From: Lichenicola sp964247725
GTDB taxonomy: Bacteria; Pseudomonadota; Alphaproteobacteria; Acetobacterales; Acetobacteraceae
Assembly: GCA_964247725.1 (NCBI GenBank)
Contig: CAXTVM010000012.1
Span: forward strand, 12,557-76,556
DNA: 64,000 nt
Reading direction: 5' to 3'
In this document: positions 43,515 to 53,397 of the stretch, one piece after another
Numbering within the stretch: the first letter of the stretch is position 1
How the letters are laid out: each line of letters begins with the position of its first letter
Made by a program: the position numbers and the translations under genes
Notes under the pieces: model-generated
Databases searched by the model: none
Told to the model about the DNA's origin: nothing
The model's input: the letters and a program-made list of their open reading frames with translations, nothing else

Positions 43515-44360
43515 ATGCCCAGCTTTCTCCTGGTCCCGCCGACGCACTACGAGGTGTCGTACGCCATCAACCCGTGGATGCGCCCGGGCACCTGGTCCGA
43601 GAGCCCGGCCGCGCATCGGGCCAAGGCCGGCGCCGCGTTCCAGGCGCTGCGGCGGGCGCTGCGCGAGGCCGGCGGCGAGGTCGAGATCGTCGAGGGCGCC
43701 GCCGGCCTGCCGGACATGGTGTTCCCGGCCAACGCCGCCATCGTGCTGGACCGCAAGGCGCTGGTGGCGAGCTTCCGGCATCCGCAGCGCCAGGGCGAGA
43801 CGCCCTTGTTCCAGGCGGCGTTCGAGGCGCTGCGCGGCCGCGGGCTGCTCGACGAGGTCGTGACGCTGCCCGACGGCCTGGTCCAGGAAGGGGCCGGCGA
43901 CTGCATCTGGGACCGGACCCGGCGGCTCGCCTGGACCGGCTACGGTCCTCGCTCCAGTCCCGGATCGCCCGCGCACGTGGCGCAGGTCTTCGGCATCGAC
44001 CACATCCCGCTCGAGCTCGCCACTGAGCAGTTCTACCACCTCGACACCTGCCTCTGCGTGCTGCCGCACGGCGAGGTGTTCTTCTATCCCCCCGCCTTCA
44101 CCCGGGCCGGGATCGCCGCCATCCACGCTTCCGTGCCGCCGGAGCTGCGCCTGGAGGCCGAGCCCGACGACGCCGCCCGGTTCTGCGTCAACGCCGTGGC
44201 GCTGGACCGCACGGTGGTGATGGCGCAGGCGACGCCGCGGCTGCGGGCCCGCTTCGCCGAGCGCGGCTACCACGTGAAGGAGGTCGGGCTGCAGCCGTTC
44301 ATCCTGAGCGGCGGCGGCGCCTACTGCATGACGCTGCGGCTGGACCTGTTCACAGTATAG
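43515..44360 (+). CDS. Dimethylargininase / guanidino-hydrolase family protein
   Basis: Enzyme of 281 residues from the guanidino-group-modifying superfamily (DDAH, arginine deiminase). The N-terminus FLLVPPTHYEVSYAINPWM is typical of DDAH-like hydrolases. The catalytic Cys is in GGGAYCMTLRLD (Cys271). The conserved His is in FYHLDTCLCVLPHGE, and the acidic residues in LPDMVFPANAA and EGAGDCIWD. The product from a methylarginine would be citrulline plus methylamine; arginine or another guanidino compound is equally possible. The stop is followed within two bases by a family-1 repeat. Confidence 0.88.
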   Translation: MPSFLLVPPTHYEVSYAINPWMRPGTWSESPAAHRAKAGAAFQALRRALREAGGEVEIVEGAAGLPDMVFPANAAIVLDRKALVASFRHPQRQGETPLFQAAFEALRGRGLLDEVVTLPDGLVQEGAGDCIWDRTRRLAWTGYGPRSSPGSPAHVAQVFGIDHIPLELATEQFYHLDTCLCVLPHGEVFFYPPAFTRAGIAAIHASVPPELRLEAEPDDAARFCVNAVALDRTVVMAQATPRLRARFAERGYHVKEVGLQPFILSGGGAYCMTLRLDLFTV

Positions 44361-44362
44361 TT

Positions 44363-44480
44363 AAGGAAGGCAGGGCTCTGCCCTGGACCCGTCAAGGGCC
44401 GCGGCCCTTGGAACCCATTCCTTAAGTCAAGGAGTCCAGAGGCTCGCCTCTGGCGGGGTCAGGGGGCAGGGCCCCTGGCC
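44363..44480. repeat. Intergenic palindromic repeat, family 1 (short form)
   Basis: Fills the whole gap between two convergent genes: it starts two bases after the DDAH-like stop and ends at the eno stop. Modules seen: GAAGGCAGGGCTCTGCCCTG, AAGGGCCGCGGCCCTTGG, CCAGAGGCTCGCCTCTGG and CAGGGGGCAGGGCCCCTGGC. This is the clearest candidate for a bidirectional terminator. Confidence 0.92.
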
Positions 44481-45758
44481 CTACTGCTTCAGGATCGTCC
44501 GCCCCGCATACCGTGCCGCACTCTCCAGCTCCGCCTCGATCCGGATCAGCTGGTTGTATTTCGCGGTCCGGTCCGACCGCGACAGCGAGCCGGTCTTGAT
44601 CTGCCCGCAGTTGGTCGCCACCGCCAGGTCGGCGATGGTGCTGTCCTCGGTCTCGCCGGAGCGGTGGCTCATCACCGCGGTGTAGCCGGCCCGGTGCGCC
44701 AGCTCGACCGCCTCCAGCGTCTCCGACAGCGTGCCGATCTGGTTCACCTTGACCAGGATCGAGTTGGCCGTGCGGGCGGCGATGCCGCGGCGCAGCCGCT
44801 CTGGGTTGGTCACGAACAGGTCGTCGCCGACCAGCTGCATCCGAGCACCCAGCACGCTGGTCAGGTGCGCCCAGCCCTCCCAGTCGTCCTCGGCGCAGCC
44901 ATCCTCGATCGAGACGATCGGATAGCGCCGGCTGAGCTCGTCGAGGTAGGCCACCATGCCGCCGGCGTCGAACGACTTGCCCTCGCCCTCCAGCTCGTAG
45001 CGTCCGTCCCGGTAGAATTCGGTGGAGGCGCAGTCGAGCGCGAAGGTGATGTCGTCTCCGGGCCGGTAGCCGGCCTTCTCCACCGCCCGGGTGATGAAGG
45101 CCAGCGCCTCGTCCGCCGACTTCAGGCCCGGCGCGAAGCCGCCCTCGTCGCCGACGTTGGTGTTGTGGCCAGCCTCCTTCAGCCCCTTCTTCAGCTGCGC
45201 GAAGATCTCCGAGCCCATCCGGATCGCGTCGGCGACGGTGGCGGCGCCGACCGGCTGGATCATGAATTCCTGGATGTCGATCGGGTTGTCGGCATGCTGG
45301 CCGCCGTTGATGATGTTCATCATCGGCACCGGCAGGGTGCGGGCGTACACGCCCCCGACATAGCGGTAGAGCGGGACCTGCAGCTCCTCCGCCGAGGCCT
45401 TGGCCACCGCCAGCGACACCGCCAGGATCGCGTTGGCGCCCAGGCGGGACTTGTTCGGCGTGCCGTCCAGGTCGATCATGGCGTCGTCGATCGCCACCTG
45501 CTCGGTGGACTCCGCCCCCGACAGCGCCTCCAGGATCTCGCCCTCGGCGAACGCCACCGCCTGCAGCACGCCCTTGCCGCCGTAGCGGGCGGGGTCGCCG
45601 TCGCGCAGCTCGGCCGCCTCGTGCGCCCCGGTCGAGGCGCCCGACGGCACCGCTGCGCGGCCCTTGGCGCCGGACGCCAGCTCGACGTCGACCTCGACGG
45701 TGGGGTTGCCGCGGCTGTCCAGGATCTCGCGCGCGACGATGTCGACGATGGCGCTCAT
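44481..45758 (-). CDS. eno: Enolase
   Basis: Glycolytic 2-phosphoglycerate dehydratase (425 residues, usual length). Family landmarks: AREILDSRGNPTVEVDVEL, AVPSGASTGAHEAAELRDGD, MMNIINGGQHADNPIDIQEF, metal-binding SIEDGCAEDDWEGW and VGDDLFVTNPERL, catalytic Lys in VKVNQIGTLSE, and SHRSGETEDSTIADLAV. It is transcribed leftwards toward ftsB, as in many alphaproteobacteria, and ends against a family-1 repeat. Confidence 0.98.
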   Translation of the reverse strand: MSAIVDIVAREILDSRGNPTVEVDVELASGAKGRAAVPSGASTGAHEAAELRDGDPARYGGKGVLQAVAFAEGEILEALSGAESTEQVAIDDAMIDLDGTPNKSRLGANAILAVSLAVAKASAEELQVPLYRYVGGVYARTLPVPMMNIINGGQHADNPIDIQEFMIQPVGAATVADAIRMGSEIFAQLKKGLKEAGHNTNVGDEGGFAPGLKSADEALAFITRAVEKAGYRPGDDITFALDCASTEFYRDGRYELEGEGKSFDAGGMVAYLDELSRRYPIVSIEDGCAEDDWEGWAHLTSVLGARMQLVGDDLFVTNPERLRRGIAARTANSILVKVNQIGTLSETLEAVELAHRAGYTAVMSHRSGETEDSTIADLAVATNCGQIKTGSLSRSDRTAKYNQLIRIEAELESAARYAGRTILKQ

Positions 45759-45864
45759 GGGGTATGCCTGCTGTCTGTTTCGCCCGTCGCTTCTTCACCA
45801 TCTCGCCAGGCTTTCCGCAAGGCCGGCCGCATGACCCGGCCCCCACCCCAAGGAGACCGTCCCG

Positions 45865-46338
45865 ATGCACCGCCTGCCGTTCCTCGCCATCGTGCTCGGC
45901 CTCGGTGGGCTGGTGCCGTTCGTCGCCGGCGCCGCTCTCATCCTGTTCTTTTCCGCCGACGTGCCGGTGCCGCGCCTGCTGGCCGCCTTCATCGACTACG
46001 CGGCGGTGATCCTCTCCTTTCTCGGCGCGGTGCATTGGGGCCTCGCCCTGGCCGGCGATCCGCACGGCGTGGCGGTGCGGCCCGGCGCGAACCGCGCCCG
46101 CCTGGCGCTGGGAGTGCTGCCGGCGCTGATCGGCTGGGCGGCGCTGATGATCCCGCTGGTGGCCTCGCCGCCGCTGGCCCTGGCGGTACTGCTGGCGGGC
46201 TTCCTCGGCACCGCCTTCGTCGAGGCGCGGGCGGGGCGGCGTGGCCTGATGCCGCCCGGCTACATGACGCTGCGCTGGCTGCTCACCGCCGTGGTCGCGT
46301 TGTGCCTGGCCGGAGTGCTGCTCGCGCGTCTGGTGTAG
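45865..46338 (+). CDS. DUF3429 membrane protein
   Basis: Integral membrane protein of 157 residues with four to five hydrophobic segments. The block YAAVILSFLGAVHWGLAL is characteristic of DUF3429 (related to mitochondrial TMEM69). The function of the family is unknown. AAGGAGA at 45850-45856 sets the start at 45865. It is divergent from eno, sharing about 105 bases of upstream DNA, and converges with the broken DUF418 gene. Confidence 0.85.
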   Translation: MHRLPFLAIVLGLGGLVPFVAGAALILFFSADVPVPRLLAAFIDYAAVILSFLGAVHWGLALAGDPHGVAVRPGANRARLALGVLPALIGWAALMIPLVASPPLALAVLLAGFLGTAFVEARAGRRGLMPPGYMTLRWLLTAVVALCLAGVLLARLV

Positions 46339-46380
46339 GGGCGGACCGGGCCGCCGATCCCCGGCCCGGGTCCGCTCGGA

Positions 46381-47625
46381 CTACGCCGTCGCGCGGAATT
46401 TCCGCCACGTCCCGTAGGTCGCTGAGCGCCAGACCCATTCGAGCGGCCCGAAGCGGAACGCGCGCAGCCACCACAGGCTGATCGCGATCTGCACGGCCAC
46501 GATCGCGATCGCCAGCAGGAGGTCGACGGCGGCGCCCGACCGGCGGATCAGGCCGATCCCGAAGCCGTCGAACACCAGGAAGTAGAAGACGCTCTGGCCG
46601 ACATAGTTGGTGAGCGCCATCCGGCCGAACGCGGCGAGCCCGCTCAGCACGACGCCGCGTGCCTCCACGCGGCACGGCACGATCAGGACCGCCACGTAGC
46701 CGAACGCCCGGGTCGGCGTCGCGGCATCCTCGGCGACGTGCGCCAGGACGCGCAGCGCCATGGGCCACGAGGACAGGCCGGCCCCCGCGACCGGCCCGAG
46801 CAGCGAGAGCAGCAGGCCGGCGGGCAGCATCGTCGCCGCGAGGCGGGTCATGAGGGCCGCGCGTCGCTCCGGCTGCTGGAGCCAGCCCTGCCGATAGATC
46901 CAAGCTCCGACCAGGAACTGGCCGGCGATCTGCCCTCAGAACGCGAGAACCTCCACGTTCCCGTAGGTCCTGCCGGCGCGCACGATGCAGGCATGCAGGA
47001 GCTGCGGGTAATCGCCTTGGGAGAGGGCGTGCCAGAGCGCTTGGTGAACCGATCCCATGACCACGTGTCGAGGGAGGCCTGCCGCCAGCAGCGGAGCCGC
47101 CTCGGTCGGGAACAGGAGCAGCACGATGCCGGCGACGAGGAGAGCCCGCGCCGGCAGCCACTGCGTCAGCAGCAGCAGGAACCCGACCAGCGCATAGTCG
47201 TGCAGGATGTCGCCGAACCAGAGAAGAAACAGGTGCAGCACCCCCACGACGAGCAGGAAGGCCAGCCGTCTTGCATAGACGCGGCCGGCATCGGCGCCGC
47301 GGCTCGAGACCCGCTCGCTGAACAGCGCGAAGGCGACCCCGAACAGGACGCCGAACAGGCACTGCGCCTTGCCGAGGATCAACCAGTCTCCGAGGAAGGC
47401 CACCACCCTGTCGAGCGGTGCCGTCGCAAGCGACGCCTGTACGGCACCTGGCATGAGGGCGCGCGTGGTCTCGAACAGGTTCATCCAGGCGACGCCGAAC
47501 AGGGCGTAGCCGCGGATGACGTCGATGTCGCGGATCCTGCCGGCACCGTCGATGGGCGCTCCGGTGACGGTGACGGGACCGTCACGAAGCCGCGTCGACA
47601 CGCTCGAAGAACCCGGTCCGGTCAT
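46381..47625 (-). pseudogene. DUF418 (YeiB-like) membrane protein gene with in-frame TGA
   Basis: A 414-residue DUF418-type protein interrupted by one in-frame stop. The N-terminal part IDVIRGYALFGVAWMNLFE, with DILHDYALVGFLLLL after it, and the C-terminal part RMALTNYVGQSVFYFLVFDG are both typical and in the same frame. The only interruption is TGA at 46936-46938 (codon 230), in VLAF-stop-GQIAGQFLVGAW, where relatives have Trp. A TGG to TGA change explains it. About ten hydrophobic segments are expected. The second part could restart internally, but a split membrane protein is unlikely to work. Recent pseudogene or sequencing error. Confidence 0.85.
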
Positions 47626-47963
47626 GATGCTCTCCGTTCAACGTCACCGGGACGCGGAAGCGCCCGCTGCGGAGCGGAGTGCATCGCTCCTGCCAGGCTC
47701 GGAGCTTCTTTCGACTCACTGTCTTCTAACAGAAATAGCAGCGAGGGCAGGGCTCGATTGTCGCCAGTCGCCACGGCTAGGGTCTCTGCGCCAACTCATG
47801 ACGCGAAACGCCACGCTGATCTCGACGGCTTGGCGCTAGCCCCCGGTTAGTCCCGGGGCGCTCGATAGCGAAGCGTTCCCGGCGCGTCGCCGCGGCCGGC
47901 TGTCGCGGTCGGCGCTCGGCCACGCCGCTGACCCGCGACGACCGGTTTTCCGGTGCTTGCCGG
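47626..47963. other. Intergenic region without recognisable gene
   Basis: About 340 bases between the DUF418 gene and the DUF1989 gene. No repeat of either family, tRNA or clear open frame. Near 47845-47955 there is GC-rich DNA with short dyads, but no sequence shared with other parts of the window that I can see. Confidence 0.5.
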
Positions 47964-48566
47964 TCAGTCGACCCGGTAGCGGATCGGCTTGAACGCGTAA
48001 TTGTTCGACTGCAGCGCCGAGCAGGCGGTGAGCCCGACGATCAGGTCGTCCTCGGCCTCGAAGGTGGCGAAGTCGCCAGGCCGGCTCAACGGCGCCGCCA
48101 CCGTGAGCGCGCCGGTCTCGCCGTCGACGCGCACGTTCATGAACACGTTGAACGCGACCGGGATCTGGTCGGGGCCGATCCCATGCGGCGCCAGCGCCGC
48201 CGCCAAGTTGCCGAAGCATCCGCGATGCGGCGCGGCGTCGCCGTAGATGATGCGGAAGGTGTCGGCCGAACACGGCGTCAGCAGGAAGTCGTGCCGGCCG
48301 ACCGTGTCCGCCACGATGCGCAGCAGGACCCGGCTGCGGTTCGAGTAGATCGCGTCGCCAATGGTCAGGAACAGCCGGCTGGCGTAGTCGAGCGTGCGGC
48401 CGGACGAGATCACTTCGGCTGTGTCGGCGCGGCTGAACGCCAGCAGGTCGGCGACCTGCTCGCCTTCCGGATCGATCACCGTCAGGCGCTGTCCCCTGTC
48501 CAGCGTGAACGCGACCCCGGAGCGCGGCGCGATCTCGTGCATCCCGGGATCCGGCTCAGGCGGCAT
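47964..48566 (-). CDS. DUF1989 (urea carboxylase-associated) family protein
   Basis: Protein of 200 residues from the DUF1989 group often annotated as urea-carboxylase-associated. Landmarks: GQRLTVIDPEGEQVADLLAF, LDYASRLFLTIGDAIYSNRS, RHDFLLTPCSADTFRIIYGD, VFMNVRVDGETGALTVAAPL and DLIVGLTACSALQSNNY. The conserved Cys and His residues of the family are present. The biochemical role of the family is not settled. The start MPPEPDPGMHE overlaps the end of the preceding YqcI/YcgG gene by 11 bases, so the pair is one unit. No urea carboxylase or allophanate hydrolase is nearby. Confidence 0.87.
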   Translation of the reverse strand: MPPEPDPGMHEIAPRSGVAFTLDRGQRLTVIDPEGEQVADLLAFSRADTAEVISSGRTLDYASRLFLTIGDAIYSNRSRVLLRIVADTVGRHDFLLTPCSADTFRIIYGDAAPHRGCFGNLAAALAPHGIGPDQIPVAFNVFMNVRVDGETGALTVAAPLSRPGDFATFEAEDDLIVGLTACSALQSNNYAFKPIRYRVD

Positions 48567-49266
48567 CGCGACCGAACGCGGCCGGGCTGAACGGGCAGCG
48601 CCAGTCGTCCTCGACCGCACGCCCGCTGTACTGCCGGGCTTCCGAGTTCTCGCCGAACTTGGCCAGCATCGGGTTGCGGCTGCCGTTCAGCGCCAGGTCG
48701 CGGTCGAGGATGGTGTCGCGCAGCCGCGGATACAGCCCTTCGGCCCGCAGGCGCTCGAACTGGTCGTGCAGGTTGAACACCAGCGCCGGCCGCTCGAACC
48801 GCCGCGCCAGACGGCTGGCGCCGGGATGCAGCCCGACCACGAAGAACGCCTGGCCGCCGAAGCTGAGCGAGAAGTGCGGGCTCGCCGGATCCTGGCTGAC
48901 GCGGCCGTCATAGGTCTCCCCGAGCCAGCGGTCCTTGTCCGACAGCGACTGCACCCGCGCCCAGAGGTGCTGCTCGAAGGCGTCCTCGGCGATCGCGTCC
49001 GGCCCCTCGAACAGCACGACGAAGCTCTGGAACAGCTTCGGCCGCTCCACGTAGCGCGCCGCGAACGCCTGCAGCTCCGGCAGGATGCGCAAATCGTCCC
49101 AGGCGGAGCGGATGTCGCGGGCGACCAGGATCTGCAGCTGGTCTCGGCTGAGCGCCGACTTGGCGCCGACGCAGGAGAAGCCGGGGTGCCGGATGAAGTC
49201 GCGGAAACGGTCCGCCAGCGGATGGCGATCGTCCGTCAATCCAGGTCCGGGGGAGGCTGAAAGCAT
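48556..49266 (-). CDS. YqcI/YcgG-family protein (GntA-like heme-dependent N-hydroxylase family)
   Basis: Protein of 236 residues. Blocks typical of the YqcI/YcgG family are FRDFIRHPGFSCVGAKSAL, FVVLFEGPDAIAEDAFEQHL, FGGQAFFVVGLHPGASRLAR, FNLHDQFERLRAEG, RDTILDRDLALNGSRNPML and GENSEARQYSGR. The CxGAKSA segment and the family His residues are present. A member, GntA, is a heme-dependent guanidino N-hydroxylase of guanitoxin synthesis; the substrate here is unknown. The start chosen is the Met giving MLSASPGPGL; longer frames run into the FKBP gene. Overlap with the DUF1989 gene implies a shared pathway. Confidence 0.85.
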   Translation of the reverse strand: MLSASPGPGLTDDRHPLADRFRDFIRHPGFSCVGAKSALSRDQLQILVARDIRSAWDDLRILPELQAFAARYVERPKLFQSFVVLFEGPDAIAEDAFEQHLWARVQSLSDKDRWLGETYDGRVSQDPASPHFSLSFGGQAFFVVGLHPGASRLARRFERPALVFNLHDQFERLRAEGLYPRLRDTILDRDLALNGSRNPMLAKFGENSEARQYSGRAVEDDWRCPFSPAAFGRDAA

Positions 49267-49391
49267 CAGGCACGTCCTCGTCACGCCAGCATCGACCGCG
49301 GTCGAGCGTCGGAAACGCAGGATATGAGGGCGGTTGCCTCCCGGCGCCGGGAGGCTGGGTTGCGCCGGCACCACGCAACCAAGGCCCCGCG

Positions 49392-49865
49392 TCAATGATC
49401 CGAGACCGCCACCAGCTCGACCCGGAACACCAGCGCCGCGTTCTCCGGAATCGGCCCGGCGCCCCGGGCGCCGTAGCCGAGTGCCGGCGGGATGTAGAGC
49501 ATCCACACGTCGCCCGGCCGCATCAGCTGCAGGGCCTCCGACCATCCCTTGATCACCTGGCCGAGCGGCAGGGTGACGATCTGGCCCTTGGAGTCGTCGA
49601 AGGTGGCGCCGTCCGACAGCTTGCCGACATAGTTCACGAGCACGCTGTCGGTGGCGGCGGGATGCCGGCCGGCCGCGTCGCCCGACTGCACCACCTTGTA
49701 CTCGAGGCCGGACGGCAGCGTGACCACGCCCGGCTGCGCCGCCGTCTGCTTCAGGAACGCGGCCGCGGCGGCCGGCGTGTCGGCCCGGGCCGGGCTGACT
49801 GCGGTGCCGGCCGCCAGCAGCAAGGCCAGGCCACAGGCGGGGAGAAGCGGGCGGACGAGCGGCAT
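49392..49865 (-). CDS. FKBP-type peptidyl-prolyl isomerase, exported
   Basis: Protein of 157 residues. The signal peptide (about 1-28) ends near SPARA-DTP. A single FKBP domain follows, with GLEYKVVQSGD, DSVLVNYVGKLSDGATFDDS, VIKGWSEALQLMRPGDVWML and IPPALGYGARGAGPIPENAA. The active-site Tyr, Phe and Asp positions look normal. It would accelerate proline isomerisation of periplasmic proteins. It is on the same strand as pyrG upstream, 77 bases away, and may form the tail of that transcript. Confidence 0.92.
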   Translation of the reverse strand: MPLVRPLLPACGLALLLAAGTAVSPARADTPAAAAAFLKQTAAQPGVVTLPSGLEYKVVQSGDAAGRHPAATDSVLVNYVGKLSDGATFDDSKGQIVTLPLGQVIKGWSEALQLMRPGDVWMLYIPPALGYGARGAGPIPENAALVFRVELVAVSDH

Positions 49866-49942
49866 GGTGCCTCCAGGACGGTGTCGAGGCGCCTTCTAGC
49901 AGCAGGCCGCCGCCGGATCATCCCGGCCCGCCCGCCGCGGCG

Positions 49943-51586
<1,644 letters not shown>

Positions 51587-51640
51587 GGGCGTCGGTCCTA
51601 CACCGGATGGCCGGGACGGGATAGGTCGCCGGCCCGCCCG

Positions 51641-52930
51641 TCAGGCGGCCGAGCCGCGGATGGCGGCCGCAACGGCGCGTGCGGCCCGCTCTCCGTCCTC
51701 CATCGCGCCGCCGACCGTGCCGGCCAGCCCGCCGGTGTGGCAGGCCTCGCCGGCCAGCACGATCCGGCCATCGGCGAACGGCCGCCCGAGACGTCCGCGC
51801 GCCCAGGCATGGCCCGGGCGGGCATAGGCGTAGGCGCCCAGGAACAGCGGGTCGCTGCCCCAGCGCGAGGCCCAGCCATCGTCCGCCAGCGCCGACGCCG
51901 CGACGGCGCCGAGCGAGTCCCGGAACCGGGCCCGCATCTCGTCGAGCGCCTCGTGCTCGCGGCCGCCGAACGACCAGGCATGGCGGCCGCCGACGTAGCC
52001 GGTGACATAGGGCGCCCCGTCCGGCCACGCGTGCAGCAGCATCAGCGGGTCGCCGCGCCGCTTGAGCCGCCGCTCGATCAGCGTGCCGGGCTCCACCCCC
52101 AGCCGCGACCGCGCGTCCCGGTCCCGCCCGGACAGCGCCACCTTGCTCAGCAGCCCCATCGGCAGCCCGTCCAGCGCGCCCGCGATGTCGTCCGGCAGCG
52201 CCGGCCGGAAGCCGATCCGCCCGTCCCGCAGCACCCCGGTCGAGACCGTCACGATGCAGGCGCGGGCCCGCAGCGCTCCCGCCGAGGTCGAGAGCTCGAC
52301 CCGGCCGGGCCGGCTGCAGTCCACCGTGCGCACGCCGACACCCAAGCGGACCGGCCCCGCCAGCGGCCCCAGCCGCGACTCCAGCAGCGTGCCCATGCCC
52401 AGGTCCGGCCGCAGGTCCCCCTCCGCCAGCTCGTTGCGGTGCCAGTCGTGCAGCGACAGCGCATCGGCATCCGCCGCCGCGATCACCGAGCCCTCCCAGG
52501 CCTCGACGTTCGCGGCCCAGGGGTTCGGCGCGCAGCCGGCGCCGACGGCGGACAGCGCCTGGTCCGGACCCTCGGCCAGCCGGGCTGCGCGCTCCTGCCA
52601 GGCGGCGTCGGCCGCGTCGTAGGCGGCCGCATCGCCGTCGTCGGCGATCCGGCCGCCCACCATCAGCCGCCGGTTGCCCTGGTGCCCCTCGTGCACGGCG
52701 TCGCCGGCGGCCCGGGCCAGCTCCAGCAGCGGGTTGCGGTCGGTCTGGTGCAGCCAGGTGGCGCCCTCGTCGATCGCGGCGCCGCCGAGCTCGGGACGCC
52801 GCGAGGTCCGGGCGCGGCCGCCGATCCGGTCGCCGGCCTCCAGCACCACCACGTCGTGGTGGCGGGCGCGCAGCCACGCCGCGGCGGCGAGGCCGGCGGC
52901 GCCAGCGCCGACGATCGCGATGTCGGTCAG
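51641..52930 (-). CDS. FAD-dependent flavin monoamine oxidase, start codon unclear
   Basis: Protein of about 429 residues. The Rossmann FAD site is TDIAIVGAGAAGLAAAAWL then VLEAGDRIGGRARTSRR. The C-terminal FAD block is GRIVLAGEACHTGGLAGTVG, as in MAO/polyamine-oxidase-type enzymes. The dinucleotide-binding strand begins at the very edge of a family-1 repeat. No ATG, GTG or TTG lies in frame before it. The nearest candidate is CTG at 52928-52930, one codon before TDIAIVG. Either CTG is used, or repeat insertion removed the real start. Substrate unknown. It interrupts the conserved secG-pyrG order. Confidence 0.82.
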   Translation of the reverse strand: MTDIAIVGAGAAGLAAAAWLRARHHDVVVLEAGDRIGGRARTSRRPELGGAAIDEGATWLHQTDRNPLLELARAAGDAVHEGHQGNRRLMVGGRIADDGDAAAYDAADAAWQERAARLAEGPDQALSAVGAGCAPNPWAANVEAWEGSVIAAADADALSLHDWHRNELAEGDLRPDLGMGTLLESRLGPLAGPVRLGVGVRTVDCSRPGRVELSTSAGALRARACIVTVSTGVLRDGRIGFRPALPDDIAGALDGLPMGLLSKVALSGRDRDARSRLGVEPGTLIERRLKRRGDPLMLLHAWPDGAPYVTGYVGGRHAWSFGGREHEALDEMRARFRDSLGAVAASALADDGWASRWGSDPLFLGAYAYARPGHAWARGRLGRPFADGRIVLAGEACHTGGLAGTVGGAMEDGERAARAVAAAIRGSAA

Positions 52931-52933
52931 GAG

Positions 52934-52998
52934 CGAAGGCCAGGGGCTCTGCCCCTGGACCCCACCAGAGGCGGGGCCTCTGGATTCCGTTCGTTAAG
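52934..52998. repeat. Intergenic palindromic repeat, family 1 (half copy)
   Basis: Contains only one half: GAAGGCCAGGGGCTCTGCCC then CTGGACCCCACCAGAGGCGG and GGCCTCTGGATTCC. It ends against the amine oxidase coding start on its left. The other half expected toward secG is missing, which suggests a deletion or truncated insertion. Confidence 0.85.
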
Positions 52999-53027
52999 GG
53001 AGGAGGGGGGATTGATCCCCATCCGGG

Positions 53028-53378
53028 CTAGTGGCCGGGGATCGGGGGCTGATTCGGCAGCGGTGGGCGTGGGGGTAGAGCGGCCCCAGGGGCCGCGGCC
53101 GGGGCGTGGTTGGCCGCAGGCACCGCCAGGATGTCGCGGGTGCGGCCGGCGCCGCCGCGGTTCAGCACCGCCAGCGCCAGCGACAGCAGCATGAAGATGG
53201 CGGCCAGGATCGCCGTGGTCCGGGTCAGCAGGTTGGCGGTGCCGCGGCCGCTCATGAACGCGCCCATGCCCTGGCTGGAGCCGATGCCCAGCCCGCCGCC
53301 CTCGCTGCGCTGGATCAGCACGACGCCGATCAGCGTCAGGGTGACGAGGAGGTGCAGGACCAGCAGGACGTCGATCAT
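53028..53378 (-). CDS. secG: Preprotein translocase subunit SecG
   Basis: Small inner-membrane subunit of the SecYEG channel (116 residues). Two membrane spans (about 2-20 and 52-70) flank the conserved RSEGGGLGIGSSQGMGAFMS loop and GTANLLTRTTAILAAIF. The Pro/Ala-rich C-terminal tail is as in alphaproteobacterial SecG. It follows tpiA by 19 bases on the same strand, the usual gene order. Confidence 0.95.
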   Translation of the reverse strand: MIDVLLVLHLLVTLTLIGVVLIQRSEGGGLGIGSSQGMGAFMSGRGTANLLTRTTAILAAIFMLLSLALAVLNRGGAGRTRDILAVPAANHAPAAAPGAALPPRPPLPNQPPIPGH

Positions 53379-53397
53379 GGAGGGGTTCCGGGCAGGC

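Noticed and set aside
47845..47960. Fourth copy of the family-2 repeat
   Set aside because: GC-rich with short dyads, but it could not be aligned by eye to the shared core of the three accepted copies.
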